Below, one piece after another: positions 54,758-63,348 of a stretch of 64,000 nt of DNA (positions within the stretch are counted from its first letter, which is position 1; every line of letters starts with the position of its first letter). This DNA is from Arcobacter sp. CECT 8983 (GTDB lineage Bacteria; Campylobacterota; Campylobacteria; Campylobacterales; Arcobacteraceae): positions 80,606 to 144,605 of the forward strand of contig NZ_PDKF01000014.1 of NCBI RefSeq assembly GCF_004118855.1, given 5' to 3'. The translations under genes were made by a program, and so were the position numbers. Below the pieces are notes generated by a model that was not told the DNA's origin, searched no databases, and saw only the letters and a list, made by a program, of their open reading frames with translations.

Positions 54758-57109
54758 CTATTCTTTATCACAAATTGTCTTATAAATGCAGTATTGGCAA
54801 GTTTGATTATTATCACATTTTTCAAAATTTACACTTGTTGTTTTAAACTCTGAAAATATATTTTTAAGTAACTCTAATTTTTCATTTAATACTACTTCTT
54901 CTAGCAGTTTCATATTATATAAATCATAATAAAAAGTATTTATATTATTAGACTTATATAAACTTTCTACACCTAAAAAATAAAATTCTAGTTGAAAATC
55001 AACTGCTTTTTCATAAGTTCTTTTTGTACTAACTTTTAAATTTGATGATGTTTTATAATCTAATACAAAATAATCATCATTTAAAATATCAATTCTATCA
55101 ATTTTACCTTGAAGTTTAATTCCTTCATATTCACAAAAAAATGGTTTTTCTAATGCTAAAATTTTAAAACCTTTTTCAAATCTTTTTTCTTCTAGTTGTA
55201 CAAAATCTTTTAATTTTTTCTTCCAAATTTCTAAATCAAGATTTAAAAATGGATTTTCACTTCTATTTTTATTAAAAATATCAAGTAATATCTCATAACT
55301 TCTCATATCTTGATTGTAGTACTCTTCTAAAGTATTATGAATGATATTACCTAATTCATATCCTTTTGGCTTTAAAGAGATATTATGTTCTTTTATTTTA
55401 AGTATATGATTTAAGTAATACTTTCTTTTGCACTCTAAGAACTCTTTTAAAGAACTTGCACTCCATACTAATTTTGAAAGGTCTATATCTAAAACTATTT
55501 TTTCATTAAAATGTTTTAATCTGTTTTGAGAGTATAAAATATGTTTATACTCATTATCATATAACTTTTCATCTATTTTTATATCAAATAGCTTATTTGC
55601 AAATCTAGATATCTGATTAGAATCATTTTTAACATATGAAATTGCTAAATTTCTAGAATTTGAAATCAATCTTTTGTAATAATACTTTTGTAAATCTTCT
55701 CTGTCACTTGAAGTGGGAAGATTAACTTTTTGTTTTAAAGCTGTAGATAAAAACTTATCTTTTAAACTTCTTTTAGGAATTAAAGACTCATTAAAATCAC
55801 AAATAATTACTGCTTCAAAGTTAATAAGCCTACTTTCAAGTAATCCCATGACAGTGATTTTACCAGAGTTAACATCATCTAAAGTAATAGATGATACTTT
55901 TTGAAAGAAAATCTTCATTGCATCTTTTAAAAGTATTGGTTCCTCTTGAGAAAAAACTAATTTTTCGTATCTAAAGCACAGTTCATCAAACTTTTCAAGT
56001 AATTCATTATCATCTTCAAGGCTTTTTAAATATTCGCATATTTTATTAAATTTCTCTTTTGTTATATAAGATTTAGAAGCATCTGAAAAAATCTCTTTAT
56101 AGAAATTTTCATCAATATTTAAATACTCAATATTTTTAAAAACTTTTATTTCATCATCAAATAAAGATGTATTAATTGCATCAAGTGCTTTATAAAGTTT
56201 TGAAGTTTTAATATCAATACCCATAGCGTAGTTGAAATAGCCTTCATTATCAAAAAGTCTTAACAAGCTAGCAAAACCTTCATCAGGTAAAACAAGTGCT
56301 ATTTTAGATGGATTTAGACCTTTATTGATAAAATTTACAATAGAAGCTTTTACAAATGCAATTTGATTTATTCTTGAAGAGAAACCTTTTATCTCTATAC
56401 TATCAAGATACTCTTCTAAAATAGCCTCAAAAACTGTAGTTTTTGAGCTTAAATTTATAATATATTTTCTCCCCTCTTCTAATTCAAACCCATAATCTAC
56501 AAACTTTTTTATAGACTTTTTATTATATTCATTATAAATAAACTCAATCTCTAGCTCTATAAGTTTTGAAATCTCTTTTACGATTTCGAACTCAAATTGC
56601 GTAAAATATCCTTCAAAGTATAATTTAATATTTTTATATCTACTTATAAAATCTTTATTTAATTTAAAGTGCAAATGCATATTTATTCTATCAACTGCAT
56701 TATTTTTTTCTAAAATATTTAAATAGTTTTTGTATATTTGAATTAGAATTTCTAAATGTTCTTCATAATAAGAGTATGTATCAGCTGTAATTATCGATTC
56801 TATACTTACATTTTCACTTGAAATCTCTAAAAAAAACCTATAAATATAATCACTTTGTTTTAAAAAAGCATTGAAGCTAGATGATATTCCCAAAGCATTT
56901 AAATTTACATCCTTTACAGCTTCATTAAGATATAAAAATCTTTGTTCTTCATCTATTATCTTTTTATTTTCAAAAAAAAGTGATTTTTTAAAGAATTCAT
57001 CTATTGTAATAATTGAAGGAAGAAGAGTATTAGATAGATTATCTTTATCTAAATACTCTCTTATTGATCTAGAAGTAGGAAATATTAATAGTTTATTGCT
57101 CTGTAGCAT
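54758..57109 (-). CDS. addB: AddB-like exonuclease with Fe-S-cluster PD-(D/E)XK domain
   Basis: This 783-residue partner of AddA in double-strand-break processing has degenerate helicase regions and a C-terminal nuclease with 'YFVLDYKTSSN'. The four iron-sulfur cysteines have the AddB spacing: C560 ('FLECKRKYYL') and C771-X2-C774-X5-C780 at the very end. The ATG overlaps the end of the fixH-like gene by 17 bases, so it is translated from the cbb3 oxidase operon or a promoter inside it. Shorter than Bacillus AddB, as usual in this phylum. Confidence 0.88.
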   Translation of the reverse strand: MLQSNKLLIFPTSRSIREYLDKDNLSNTLLPSIITIDEFFKKSLFFENKKIIDEEQRFLYLNEAVKDVNLNALGISSSFNAFLKQSDYIYRFFLEISSENVSIESIITADTYSYYEEHLEILIQIYKNYLNILEKNNAVDRINMHLHFKLNKDFISRYKNIKLYFEGYFTQFEFEIVKEISKLIELEIEFIYNEYNKKSIKKFVDYGFELEEGRKYIINLSSKTTVFEAILEEYLDSIEIKGFSSRINQIAFVKASIVNFINKGLNPSKIALVLPDEGFASLLRLFDNEGYFNYAMGIDIKTSKLYKALDAINTSLFDDEIKVFKNIEYLNIDENFYKEIFSDASKSYITKEKFNKICEYLKSLEDDNELLEKFDELCFRYEKLVFSQEEPILLKDAMKIFFQKVSSITLDDVNSGKITVMGLLESRLINFEAVIICDFNESLIPKRSLKDKFLSTALKQKVNLPTSSDREDLQKYYYKRLISNSRNLAISYVKNDSNQISRFANKLFDIKIDEKLYDNEYKHILYSQNRLKHFNEKIVLDIDLSKLVWSASSLKEFLECKRKYYLNHILKIKEHNISLKPKGYELGNIIHNTLEEYYNQDMRSYEILLDIFNKNRSENPFLNLDLEIWKKKLKDFVQLEEKRFEKGFKILALEKPFFCEYEGIKLQGKIDRIDILNDDYFVLDYKTSSNLKVSTKRTYEKAVDFQLEFYFLGVESLYKSNNINTFYYDLYNMKLLEEVVLNEKLELLKNIFSEFKTTSVNFEKCDNNQTCQYCIYKTICDKE

Positions 57110-57662
57110 CAGACTTTATATATAAATATCCAATATCATCTGAAGCTTTGAAATTTCCAGTAACATTCCAATTACCTTTTAATGGTAATTCAAAATATTT
57201 AATATATTTTCCATCTTCAAATTTAAAATCTTCTGTTTTAAAATCCATTGTAAACTTATGATTAGTAGGTCTTGATACTCTAAAATTAATACCTAAGTTA
57301 TCAACAATATTACCTGCTTTATCTCTTACTATTATTGCTACTTTATTTTTGCCTTTTACAAAACTTTTTTTATGAGCTGAAGTCTTTTCAATAACCCTTT
57401 GCCCTTTAAACATATCATCAATTACTAATCCAAACTCTTTTTTATCATTAAATACAATCTCGAAATCATATTTTGACAAGAAAGATTTATTTGATGTAAC
57501 TACATCATTATAATGTTCATCTAAATATTGATATTTTTTTAAAAAAGTTTCATCCTCATGTACTGGAGTATTTACTGCTGAGTAAATAGTCCAAACAATC
57601 ATAGAAAATGTAAATGAAAAAATTCCAACAAAAAATAATGGCCAATAATTTCTTTTTTTCAT
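57093..57662 (-). CDS. FixH-like membrane protein
   Basis: A 189-residue protein with one N-terminal membrane helix (about 7-28) and a periplasmic beta-rich domain. Its layout and position behind ccoNOQP match the FixH/CcoH-type helpers of cbb3 oxidase assembly. I assign it by context and topology rather than by a decisive motif. It starts 12 bases after the TPM-domain gene and overlaps addB by 17 bases. Confidence 0.65.
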   Translation of the reverse strand: MKKRNYWPLFFVGIFSFTFSMIVWTIYSAVNTPVHEDETFLKKYQYLDEHYNDVVTSNKSFLSKYDFEIVFNDKKEFGLVIDDMFKGQRVIEKTSAHKKSFVKGKNKVAIIVRDKAGNIVDNLGINFRVSRPTNHKFTMDFKTEDFKFEDGKYIKYFELPLKGNWNVTGNFKASDDIGYLYIKSDATEQ

Positions 57663-57674
57663 AAATTTCTTATC

Positions 57675-58301
57675 CTATTTTTTTCTTCTAAGAACTGCAT
57701 AAACATAAAGTAAAAGTCCAATTACAATTAATGAATACATAAAGACTTTCCAAACTGTTCCTGCTACTTTACCTGAACTTCCTATACTACTTTCAAGTTT
57801 GATATTTTTTGATTCTGCAATAGTATCTGCAATAGCTGCATATCCATTTAAGATAGCTGCACTAGCTTTTGCAAAAGTAGAGTTTTTATCCTTTGATGCT
57901 AGTAATGGTACAACATAGCTATTCAAAATATCATTTTTATCAACAGTCTCTTTCAAACTTGAAGATACAATTAAATTTACATGAGTATCTTCAATTGCCA
58001 TTGTAAGTAAAACATAAGGCTTGTGTAATGCTTGTGTAATTTCAGCCTCATACTCTTTTATATATTTAATTTTATCTTTTGTTGATATATTTGGGTCAAG
58101 TCCTAAAGTACTTTTTGCATATACATATATATTTACACCTAATTTCGAAGATGTTTCATTACCAATTTCATCTATTTTTCCAATAGCTCTTTGATCAATT
58201 AATCCATCAGAACTTAAAACAAATTTGCTTGCATATAAATTTGAAGATAAGAAAAGTAGTAGTGATAACACTACTACTTTAATAAAGTTTAAATTTTTCA
58301 T
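57675..58301 (-). CDS. TPM-domain membrane protein
   Basis: A 208-residue protein with a signal peptide or anchor (about 8-24), a periplasmic alpha/beta domain (about 28-155) of the TPM (PF04536-like) type, including 'DQRAIGKIDEIGNETSSKLGVNIYVYA', and a C-terminal membrane helix (about 185-203) ending RRKK. TPM proteins are linked to envelope quality control; the role in the oxidase operon is unknown. Its ATG overlaps the stop of the 30-residue gene upstream (TAATG). Confidence 0.72.
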   Translation of the reverse strand: MKNLNFIKVVVLSLLLFLSSNLYASKFVLSSDGLIDQRAIGKIDEIGNETSSKLGVNIYVYAKSTLGLDPNISTKDKIKYIKEYEAEITQALHKPYVLLTMAIEDTHVNLIVSSSLKETVDKNDILNSYVVPLLASKDKNSTFAKASAAILNGYAAIADTIAESKNIKLESSIGSSGKVAGTVWKVFMYSLIVIGLLLYVYAVLRRKK

Positions 58302-58393
58302 TAACCTACAAAAACTCTAGATGAGTCAAAGAAAGATAAGTATGCAGATAACGCAGCCGAAGCTAATAGTAATATTCCTATAATTTTATCCAT
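58301..58393 (-). CDS. 30-residue single-helix membrane peptide in the cbb3 operon
   Basis: ATG at 58393 with AAGGAGA seven bases upstream opens 30 codons ending TAA, whose last base is the first base of the next ATG (TAATG). The peptide starts MDKIIGILLLASAALSAYLS and has one hydrophobic helix (about 4-22) and a short polar tail. The strong ribosome site, operon position and coupling argue for a real gene. Small one-helix subunits are known in some cbb3 oxidases (for example CcoM), which makes a subunit or assembly role plausible but unproven. Confidence 0.7.
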   Translation of the reverse strand: MDKIIGILLLASAALSAYLSFFDSSRVFVG

Positions 58394-58404
58394 TTTATCT
58401 CTCC

Positions 58405-58650
58405 TTACTGAGGTTTACCAACAAGATTATAATGTTTATTATTATCAGCACTATTTGCTTCTAATCCATCTAAATCTTGATTGATTTTATAAAAGTTTGT
58501 AGATTCATTTTGTTGAACTACAATCGCTCCGTATGTTAATACTCCTAAAATTGTTAGAAGTAAAACTGTAGCAATTAACATTCCCGTGATACCATGAAGA
58601 AGAGAAAAAAGCCCTCTTTCATTTTCGTTCATTTGTGAATTTCCTGCCAT
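58405..58650 (-). CDS. DUF4006-family membrane protein
   Basis: An 81-residue protein with one membrane helix (about 21-43, 'GMLIATVLLLTILGVLTYGAIVV') preceded by 'NENERGLFSLLHGITG'. This matches the DUF4006 family found behind ccoP in Campylobacterota. The start follows the ccoP stop by one base, with GGAGA upstream. A role in cbb3 oxidase assembly or stability is inferred from position only. Confidence 0.82.
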   Translation of the reverse strand: MAGNSQMNENERGLFSLLHGITGMLIATVLLLTILGVLTYGAIVVQQNESTNFYKINQDLDGLEANSADNNKHYNLVGKPQ

Positions 58651-58651
58651 C

Positions 58652-59545
58652 TTACTCTCCTAAACTTCTAATATAAGCAGCTACTGCTTTTTCTTGAGTA
58701 GGATTTAGTCTACCTTTAAATGAAGGCATCATACCAATTGTACCTTTTTTACCATTTTCTAAAACAGTAGATACGATTGCATTATCATACTCAACAATGT
58801 TTGGACCAACGTAAGGCATACCTTTACCATCTGCTCCATGACAAGAAGCACATACTGAATATGCTGCTGGTTGTTCACCTTTGAAGCCACCTGCTACATA
58901 AGAAGCTACTGCATCAATATCAGCTTGATCAGTTAACATCATTGGTGGCATCCCTGCTGGATATGCCTCAGTGAAGTTATTTGCACCATTTTTAATTACA
59001 TACTCAACTTGATTTTTAGCAATTCTATTTGTTAAGTTATGAGCCTTACCATTGATACCTTCAGCATCAACACCATGACAAGGTGCACACTGTACTAGGT
59101 ATGTAGATTCACCCATTGCAACTAAAGTTTCATTTGATGGGTTTTCCCACTTTGAAGAAAATCTAGAGTTATACTCATTTACTTCTTCATTATATTGTCC
59201 AATTTGTGAAAATCCGTTTGTTGGGTAACCGATTGTCCAGTACCAAAACAACCAAACTAAAGTACCAATAAATGCTAATCCCCAACCTGTTGGGATAGGA
59301 TTTTTATATTCACCAATACCATCCCAGTTATCTTCTGCTAATTCACCGCTAGCAGTATCATTTTTCATTTGGTTAACATACTTAAGTGCAACAAATACTG
59401 TAATAGTAATAATTGCAACTGCAGCTAACATTGTAAGGTCATTAATATAATCCTCACCAAAGCTAAAAGCATCACCAGCAACATAATATGTTCCTGAGAT
59501 TAAAGCAATGATAAGAATAATACCACCTATTACCATAGATTTCAT
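58652..59545 (-). CDS. ccoP: cbb3-type cytochrome c oxidase subunit III (diheme)
   Basis: A 297-residue subunit that takes electrons from soluble cytochromes. It has membrane helices near residues 5-22, 36-56 and 88-104, then two cytochrome c domains with CAPCH at 153-157 and CASCH at 231-235. Fourth gene of ccoNOQP; one base separates it from ccoQ. Confidence 0.96.
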   Translation of the reverse strand: MKSMVIGGIILIIALISGTYYVAGDAFSFGEDYINDLTMLAAVAIITITVFVALKYVNQMKNDTASGELAEDNWDGIGEYKNPIPTGWGLAFIGTLVWLFWYWTIGYPTNGFSQIGQYNEEVNEYNSRFSSKWENPSNETLVAMGESTYLVQCAPCHGVDAEGINGKAHNLTNRIAKNQVEYVIKNGANNFTEAYPAGMPPMMLTDQADIDAVASYVAGGFKGEQPAAYSVCASCHGADGKGMPYVGPNIVEYDNAIVSTVLENGKKGTIGMMPSFKGRLNPTQEKAVAAYIRSLGE

Positions 59546-59546
59546 A

Positions 59547-59771
59547 TTATTTCTCCTTCTCTTTATTCTTTTCTTCTTTATTTATATTTTCGAGAGGATC
59601 TGACTCTATTGTGTCATCATGAACTAAATTTGAATATTTTTCAAAATCTCTTTCACCTTTCTTTTGTCTTCTATAAATAGAAAAAGCATACGAATAAAAC
59701 ACAATAAACACCACTAAGATTAGGAAAAATTTCGCGTAACCTTGGATAGTAAGAAGAGTCTCTTGATCCAT
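59547..59771 (-). CDS. ccoQ: cbb3-type cytochrome c oxidase subunit CcoQ
   Basis: A 74-residue one-helix protein (helix about 13-31, 'FFLILVVFIVFYSYAFSIY') followed by a highly charged Lys/Glu tail. It lies between ccoO and ccoP. CcoQ stabilises the complex, especially in the presence of oxygen. Confidence 0.88.
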   Translation of the reverse strand: MDQETLLTIQGYAKFFLILVVFIVFYSYAFSIYRRQKKGERDFEKYSNLVHDDTIESDPLENINKEEKNKEKEK

Positions 59772-59780
59772 TTTAACCTC

Positions 59781-60464
59781 TTATTTTAAAGAATTTAAAT
59801 ATGCAATTAATGCAACAATTTCAGGAACTTGACCGTTTGCAACGGCATCTTTTACAGCTTGGTTTTTCATGTCAGCAGCGATTGCTTTAGCATCTTCTTT
59901 AGCTTTTGCAATTGCACTTTCATAATCACCTAACTCTACGTCAACTTTTCCATCACCATCTAGATCTTGATCATATGGTGTATTAAATATAGTTTTAACA
60001 GTATATGCTTCTGCGTATGCAGTATCTAAATCAGCTATATTTGTAAACTGATGTGGATATGCTGGCATAACAGTTCCAGGTACAACTGACGATGGATTCA
60101 TCATATGTGATTCATGCCAATCAGTAGTTCTATAATTACCAACTCTCATTAAATCTGGTCCAGTTCTTTTTGATCCCCATAAGAATGGTCTATCATAAGC
60201 ATACTCTCCAGATAAAGAGTACATACCATATCTATCAGTTTCTGATTTAAATGGTCTAATTAATTGTGAGTGACAAGCATTACATGAGTCTTTAATATAT
60301 ACATGTCTACCTGCTAACTCTAATACACTGTATGGTTTTGTACCAACAGTTGGTCTACTTTGTTTTGCAAAATCAGGAATAACTTCAATAATCCCTGCAA
60401 ATGCAATAAATATAAATACTAATACCGCAAAGAAAAACGGTCTTTGTTCAAACCAATGAAACAT
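59781..60464 (-). CDS. ccoO: cbb3-type cytochrome c oxidase subunit II (monoheme)
   Basis: A 227-residue subunit with an N-terminal membrane helix (about 9-28) and one heme site CNACH at 61-65, followed by 'SQLIRPFKSETDRYG', which is strongly conserved in CcoO. 'MMNPSSVVPGTVMPAYP' holds the probable Met ligand. It follows ccoN by 16 bases. Confidence 0.96.
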   Translation of the reverse strand: MFHWFEQRPFFFAVLVFIFIAFAGIIEVIPDFAKQSRPTVGTKPYSVLELAGRHVYIKDSCNACHSQLIRPFKSETDRYGMYSLSGEYAYDRPFLWGSKRTGPDLMRVGNYRTTDWHESHMMNPSSVVPGTVMPAYPHQFTNIADLDTAYAEAYTVKTIFNTPYDQDLDGDGKVDVELGDYESAIAKAKEDAKAIAADMKNQAVKDAVANGQVPEIVALIAYLNSLK

Positions 60465-60480
60465 TATTACACCCTCCTTC

Positions 60481-61947
60481 TTAAGCCGCTACTGGTGTAG
60501 CATTTACTGGTTCTTTATCAAGTACTCTACCTGATGTTGCAGTTTTATACATGTTATATGCAAACATAAAGAATCCGATTAGATACAATAATCCACCAAC
60601 AGCTCTAATTGTGTAGTATGGTTGTAAAACAGTTACAGTATCAATGAATGAGTATACTAATGAACCATATTCATCATATGCTCTCCACATCATACCTTGT
60701 GTAATACCTGCAATCCACATTGAAGTAAAGTATAATACAATACCAGTTGTTTGTAACCAGAATTGCGTATCCATTAACGACTTAGAGTAAATCTCTCTTC
60801 CATACATTCTTGGTGCCATATGGTATAGTGCTGCCATAACCATAAATACAACCCATCCTAATACACCATCGTGTACGTGTCCTGGAATCCAATCAGTAAA
60901 GTGTGCAATCGCATTTACAGATTTAATAGACTGAATTGGTCCTTCGATTGTAGATAACATATAGAATGTTGATGCTAAAATCATGAACTTAATCAGAGTA
61001 TTTGTTTGTAATTGTTGCCATTCACCTTTCATTGTTAAAAGCATATTAATTGCTGATCCCCATGATGGTAAAATTAATACTACTGACATTACAGATCCCA
61101 TTGTTTGCATCCAATCTGGAACAGTTGCATAAATTAAGTGGTGTCCACCTGCCCATAAATATACAAACATTAATCCCCAGAATGCTAGGATTGATAATTT
61201 ATATGAATAAACATTTTGTCCAGATTCTTTTGGTAAGAAATAATAAATCATTGCAATAATTGGAACTGTAAATACAAATCCAACTGCATTATGTCCATAC
61301 CACCATTGTACTAAAGCATCATTTGAACCAGAGTACATTGACACTGAGTGAATCCATGAACCATATCCAGATACAAAATAAGTTGGAACTTCCATATTAT
61401 TAAATAGGTATAACATTGCAACAGCTAAGAAACCAGCTATGAAATACCAAATTGAGATATATAAAGTTCTTTCTCTTCTAATTCCGATTAAACCGAAAAT
61501 AGAGATACCGTATAATACCCACCAAACAACAACTAAGATATCTAAAGGCCATTCTAACTCAGCATACTCTTTTGAAGTTGTAATACCCATAAATAATGTT
61601 ACAACAGCTAAAAGAATAGTGATGAAGTAAAGTACAAAGTGTAACTTTGCTACTCCCATTAAAAATGGAGACTCTTTTAAAGATACTTTTAAAACTCTTT
61701 GCCCAATGTAATACCATGTTGCAAAGATACCACTAAGAGTAAAACCAAAAGCAACACCGTTTGTGTGTAAAGGTCTTAATCTACTGAAAGTACCATATTC
61801 ACCTGCTAGGTTATTTAAACCTGGGAACGCAAGTTGAAACGCTAGTACAACACCAATAGTCATACCAATGATACCAAACAGAATTGTTGCAAATGTAAAG
61901 GCTTTTGCAATTGAGTAATCATACTCGATTTGTGCACCGTTTTGCAT
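60481..61947 (-). CDS. ccoN: cbb3-type cytochrome c oxidase catalytic subunit I
   Basis: The 488-residue oxygen-reducing subunit with about twelve helices. Low-spin heme and CuB histidines appear in 'LRPLHTNGVAFG', 'WWYGHNAVGFV', 'AGGHHLIY' and 'PGHVHDGVLGW'. The ATG at 61947 is preceded by GGAGG with ideal spacing; the codon before it is TTG. It is the first gene of an operon reaching to addB. It gives high-affinity oxygen respiration, in keeping with a microaerophilic life. Confidence 0.98.
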   Translation of the reverse strand: MQNGAQIEYDYSIAKAFTFATILFGIIGMTIGVVLAFQLAFPGLNNLAGEYGTFSRLRPLHTNGVAFGFTLSGIFATWYYIGQRVLKVSLKESPFLMGVAKLHFVLYFITILLAVVTLFMGITTSKEYAELEWPLDILVVVWWVLYGISIFGLIGIRRERTLYISIWYFIAGFLAVAMLYLFNNMEVPTYFVSGYGSWIHSVSMYSGSNDALVQWWYGHNAVGFVFTVPIIAMIYYFLPKESGQNVYSYKLSILAFWGLMFVYLWAGGHHLIYATVPDWMQTMGSVMSVVLILPSWGSAINMLLTMKGEWQQLQTNTLIKFMILASTFYMLSTIEGPIQSIKSVNAIAHFTDWIPGHVHDGVLGWVVFMVMAALYHMAPRMYGREIYSKSLMDTQFWLQTTGIVLYFTSMWIAGITQGMMWRAYDEYGSLVYSFIDTVTVLQPYYTIRAVGGLLYLIGFFMFAYNMYKTATSGRVLDKEPVNATPVAA

Positions 61948-61967
61948 CAATCTCCTCCTACTAATTT

Positions 61968-61994
61968 TTTATACAAGTCACTTTTTTGTCACTT
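61968..61994 (-). promoter_or_regulatory. ccoN promoter with paired GTGAC direct repeats
   Basis: On the transcribed strand two GTGAC repeats, 11 bases apart start to start (61992-61988 and 61981-61977), sit immediately before a TATAAA box. Half-sites one helical turn apart beside a -10 are typical of response-regulator sites. The site does not match the FNR box. Confidence 0.4.
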
Positions 61995-62114
61995 ATCTTC
62001 AAATATTAGCTAAAGGGCTATAAAATTAAGCTTAAGATTTTAGTTTTTTTTTTAAGTTTTCTTTAATTTTGCAAAACTTTTATTTGCATAATGATATTGA
62101 TTATTGAAGCAGCA

Positions 62115-62585
62115 TTAAAAGTTGTTTTTTAATGCTTGTTGTGCTTCTCTTTTTAGAGTCTTTTGTTTTAGATCTTCTCTTTTATCATGTAGCTTTTTAC
62201 CACGGGCAACTGCTACTTGAATTTTAACCATATTTTTGTGATTAAAATATAGTTTTGTTGGAATTAAAGTGAATCCATCTTTAGTAACTTTTTCATAGAG
62301 TTTATTAATCTCTTTTCTATGTAATAATAGTTTTCTACTTCTTCTTTCATCTGGTCTAAAGGTCGTGTGTGCAGTACTTAGATGAGTAATATGTATATTT
62401 AAGGCATATACTTCATTTTTAATAATTCGTACATGAGAATCTTTTAAATTTACTCTACCTTCTCTTATTGCTTTAACTTCACTTCCTTGTAACTCAATTC
62501 CGGCTTCTAAAGTATCTAATATTTCATAATCATGATATGCTTTTTTATTTTTAAATGTTAAATTCTTTTCTTTATTTTTTGACAT
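62115..62585 (-). CDS. smpB: SsrA-binding protein
   Basis: A 156-residue partner of tmRNA in ribosome rescue. Motifs: '[38 protein letters not shown]' and '[11 protein letters not shown]'; the basic C-terminal tail ends '[11 protein letters not shown]'. It overlaps ispE by 14 bases. The stop lies in a GCATTAAAA/TTTTTAATGC hairpin that may be its terminator. No ssrA gene was seen in the window. Confidence 0.96.
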   Translation of the reverse strand: MSKNKEKNLTFKNKKAYHDYEILDTLEAGIELQGSEVKAIREGRVNLKDSHVRIIKNEVYALNIHITHLSTAHTTFRPDERRSRKLLLHRKEINKLYEKVTKDGFTLIPTKLYFNHKNMVKIQVAVARGKKLHDKREDLKQKTLKREAQQALKNNF

Positions 62586-63348
62586 TATTTACCTTAAAAA
62601 AAGAGCTTCCACTTCCGCTAAAAAACCAATCTTTTTTTTCAAATTTTTCTAACTCTTTTTTAATTGATTTTGCAGGCTTATATAAATCATTTGCTGCGCT
62701 TATGCTATACTCTTTTATGATTTCTACTGATTTTTGACTAAAAAGCTTAAGTATTTCTTCATCTGTTGATTCTTTATAAAACTTTTCTCTAAATGCCTTA
62801 AAAATAAGTCCTGTATCACATTTTATATTTGGTGTGATTATTTCTATATTTAATACTTCTTCGTCAAATTTTTCAATTTTTTCACCAATTCCTGATACAT
62901 TTGCACTATCATACTCATACACAAAAAAAGGAACATCCGCTCCAATTTTAACTGCTAAATTACATAATTCATCTTTTGTAAGCCCTAAATTACACTCTTC
63001 ATTTACCATAAGTATAAATGTAGCAGCATTAGAACTTCCTCCACCAAGACCTGCAAATTCAGGAATATTTTTTTCAACTTTTACTTTTTTATTTTTAAAA
63101 TACTCTTCAACTTTTGGTGATACTTCTTTTAAAAGCAAATAAGCTTTATAAATAGTATTCTTTTTTAATTCACACCCAAAGTTTCCTTCAAGAGTAAACT
63201 CTTTGCAAGCTTCATCTTCAAAAGATACTAAGTCATATAATGAGTGTACCCGTACAAATCTAGAGGCTAATTCATGATAGTTATCTCTTTTGCCTACTAT
63301 TTTTAAAAAGATATTAACTTTTGCATATGACTTTTTTGTAACAATCAA
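62572..63348 (-). CDS. ispE: 4-diphosphocytidyl-2-C-methyl-D-erythritol kinase
   Basis: A 258-residue GHMP kinase of the methylerythritol pathway, whose last enzyme IspH is also in this window. It opens '[27 protein letters not shown]' and carries the ATP loop '[18 protein letters not shown]' near 93-110, and '[11 protein letters not shown]' near the C-terminus. It overlaps truB by 4 bases and smpB by 14 bases. Confidence 0.95.
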   Translation of the reverse strand: MIVTKKSYAKVNIFLKIVGKRDNYHELASRFVRVHSLYDLVSFEDEACKEFTLEGNFGCELKKNTIYKAYLLLKEVSPKVEEYFKNKKVKVEKNIPEFAGLGGGSSNAATFILMVNEECNLGLTKDELCNLAVKIGADVPFFVYEYDSANVSGIGEKIEKFDEEVLNIEIITPNIKCDTGLIFKAFREKFYKESTDEEILKLFSQKSVEIIKEYSISAANDLYKPAKSIKKELEKFEKKDWFFSGSGSSFFKVNNVKK

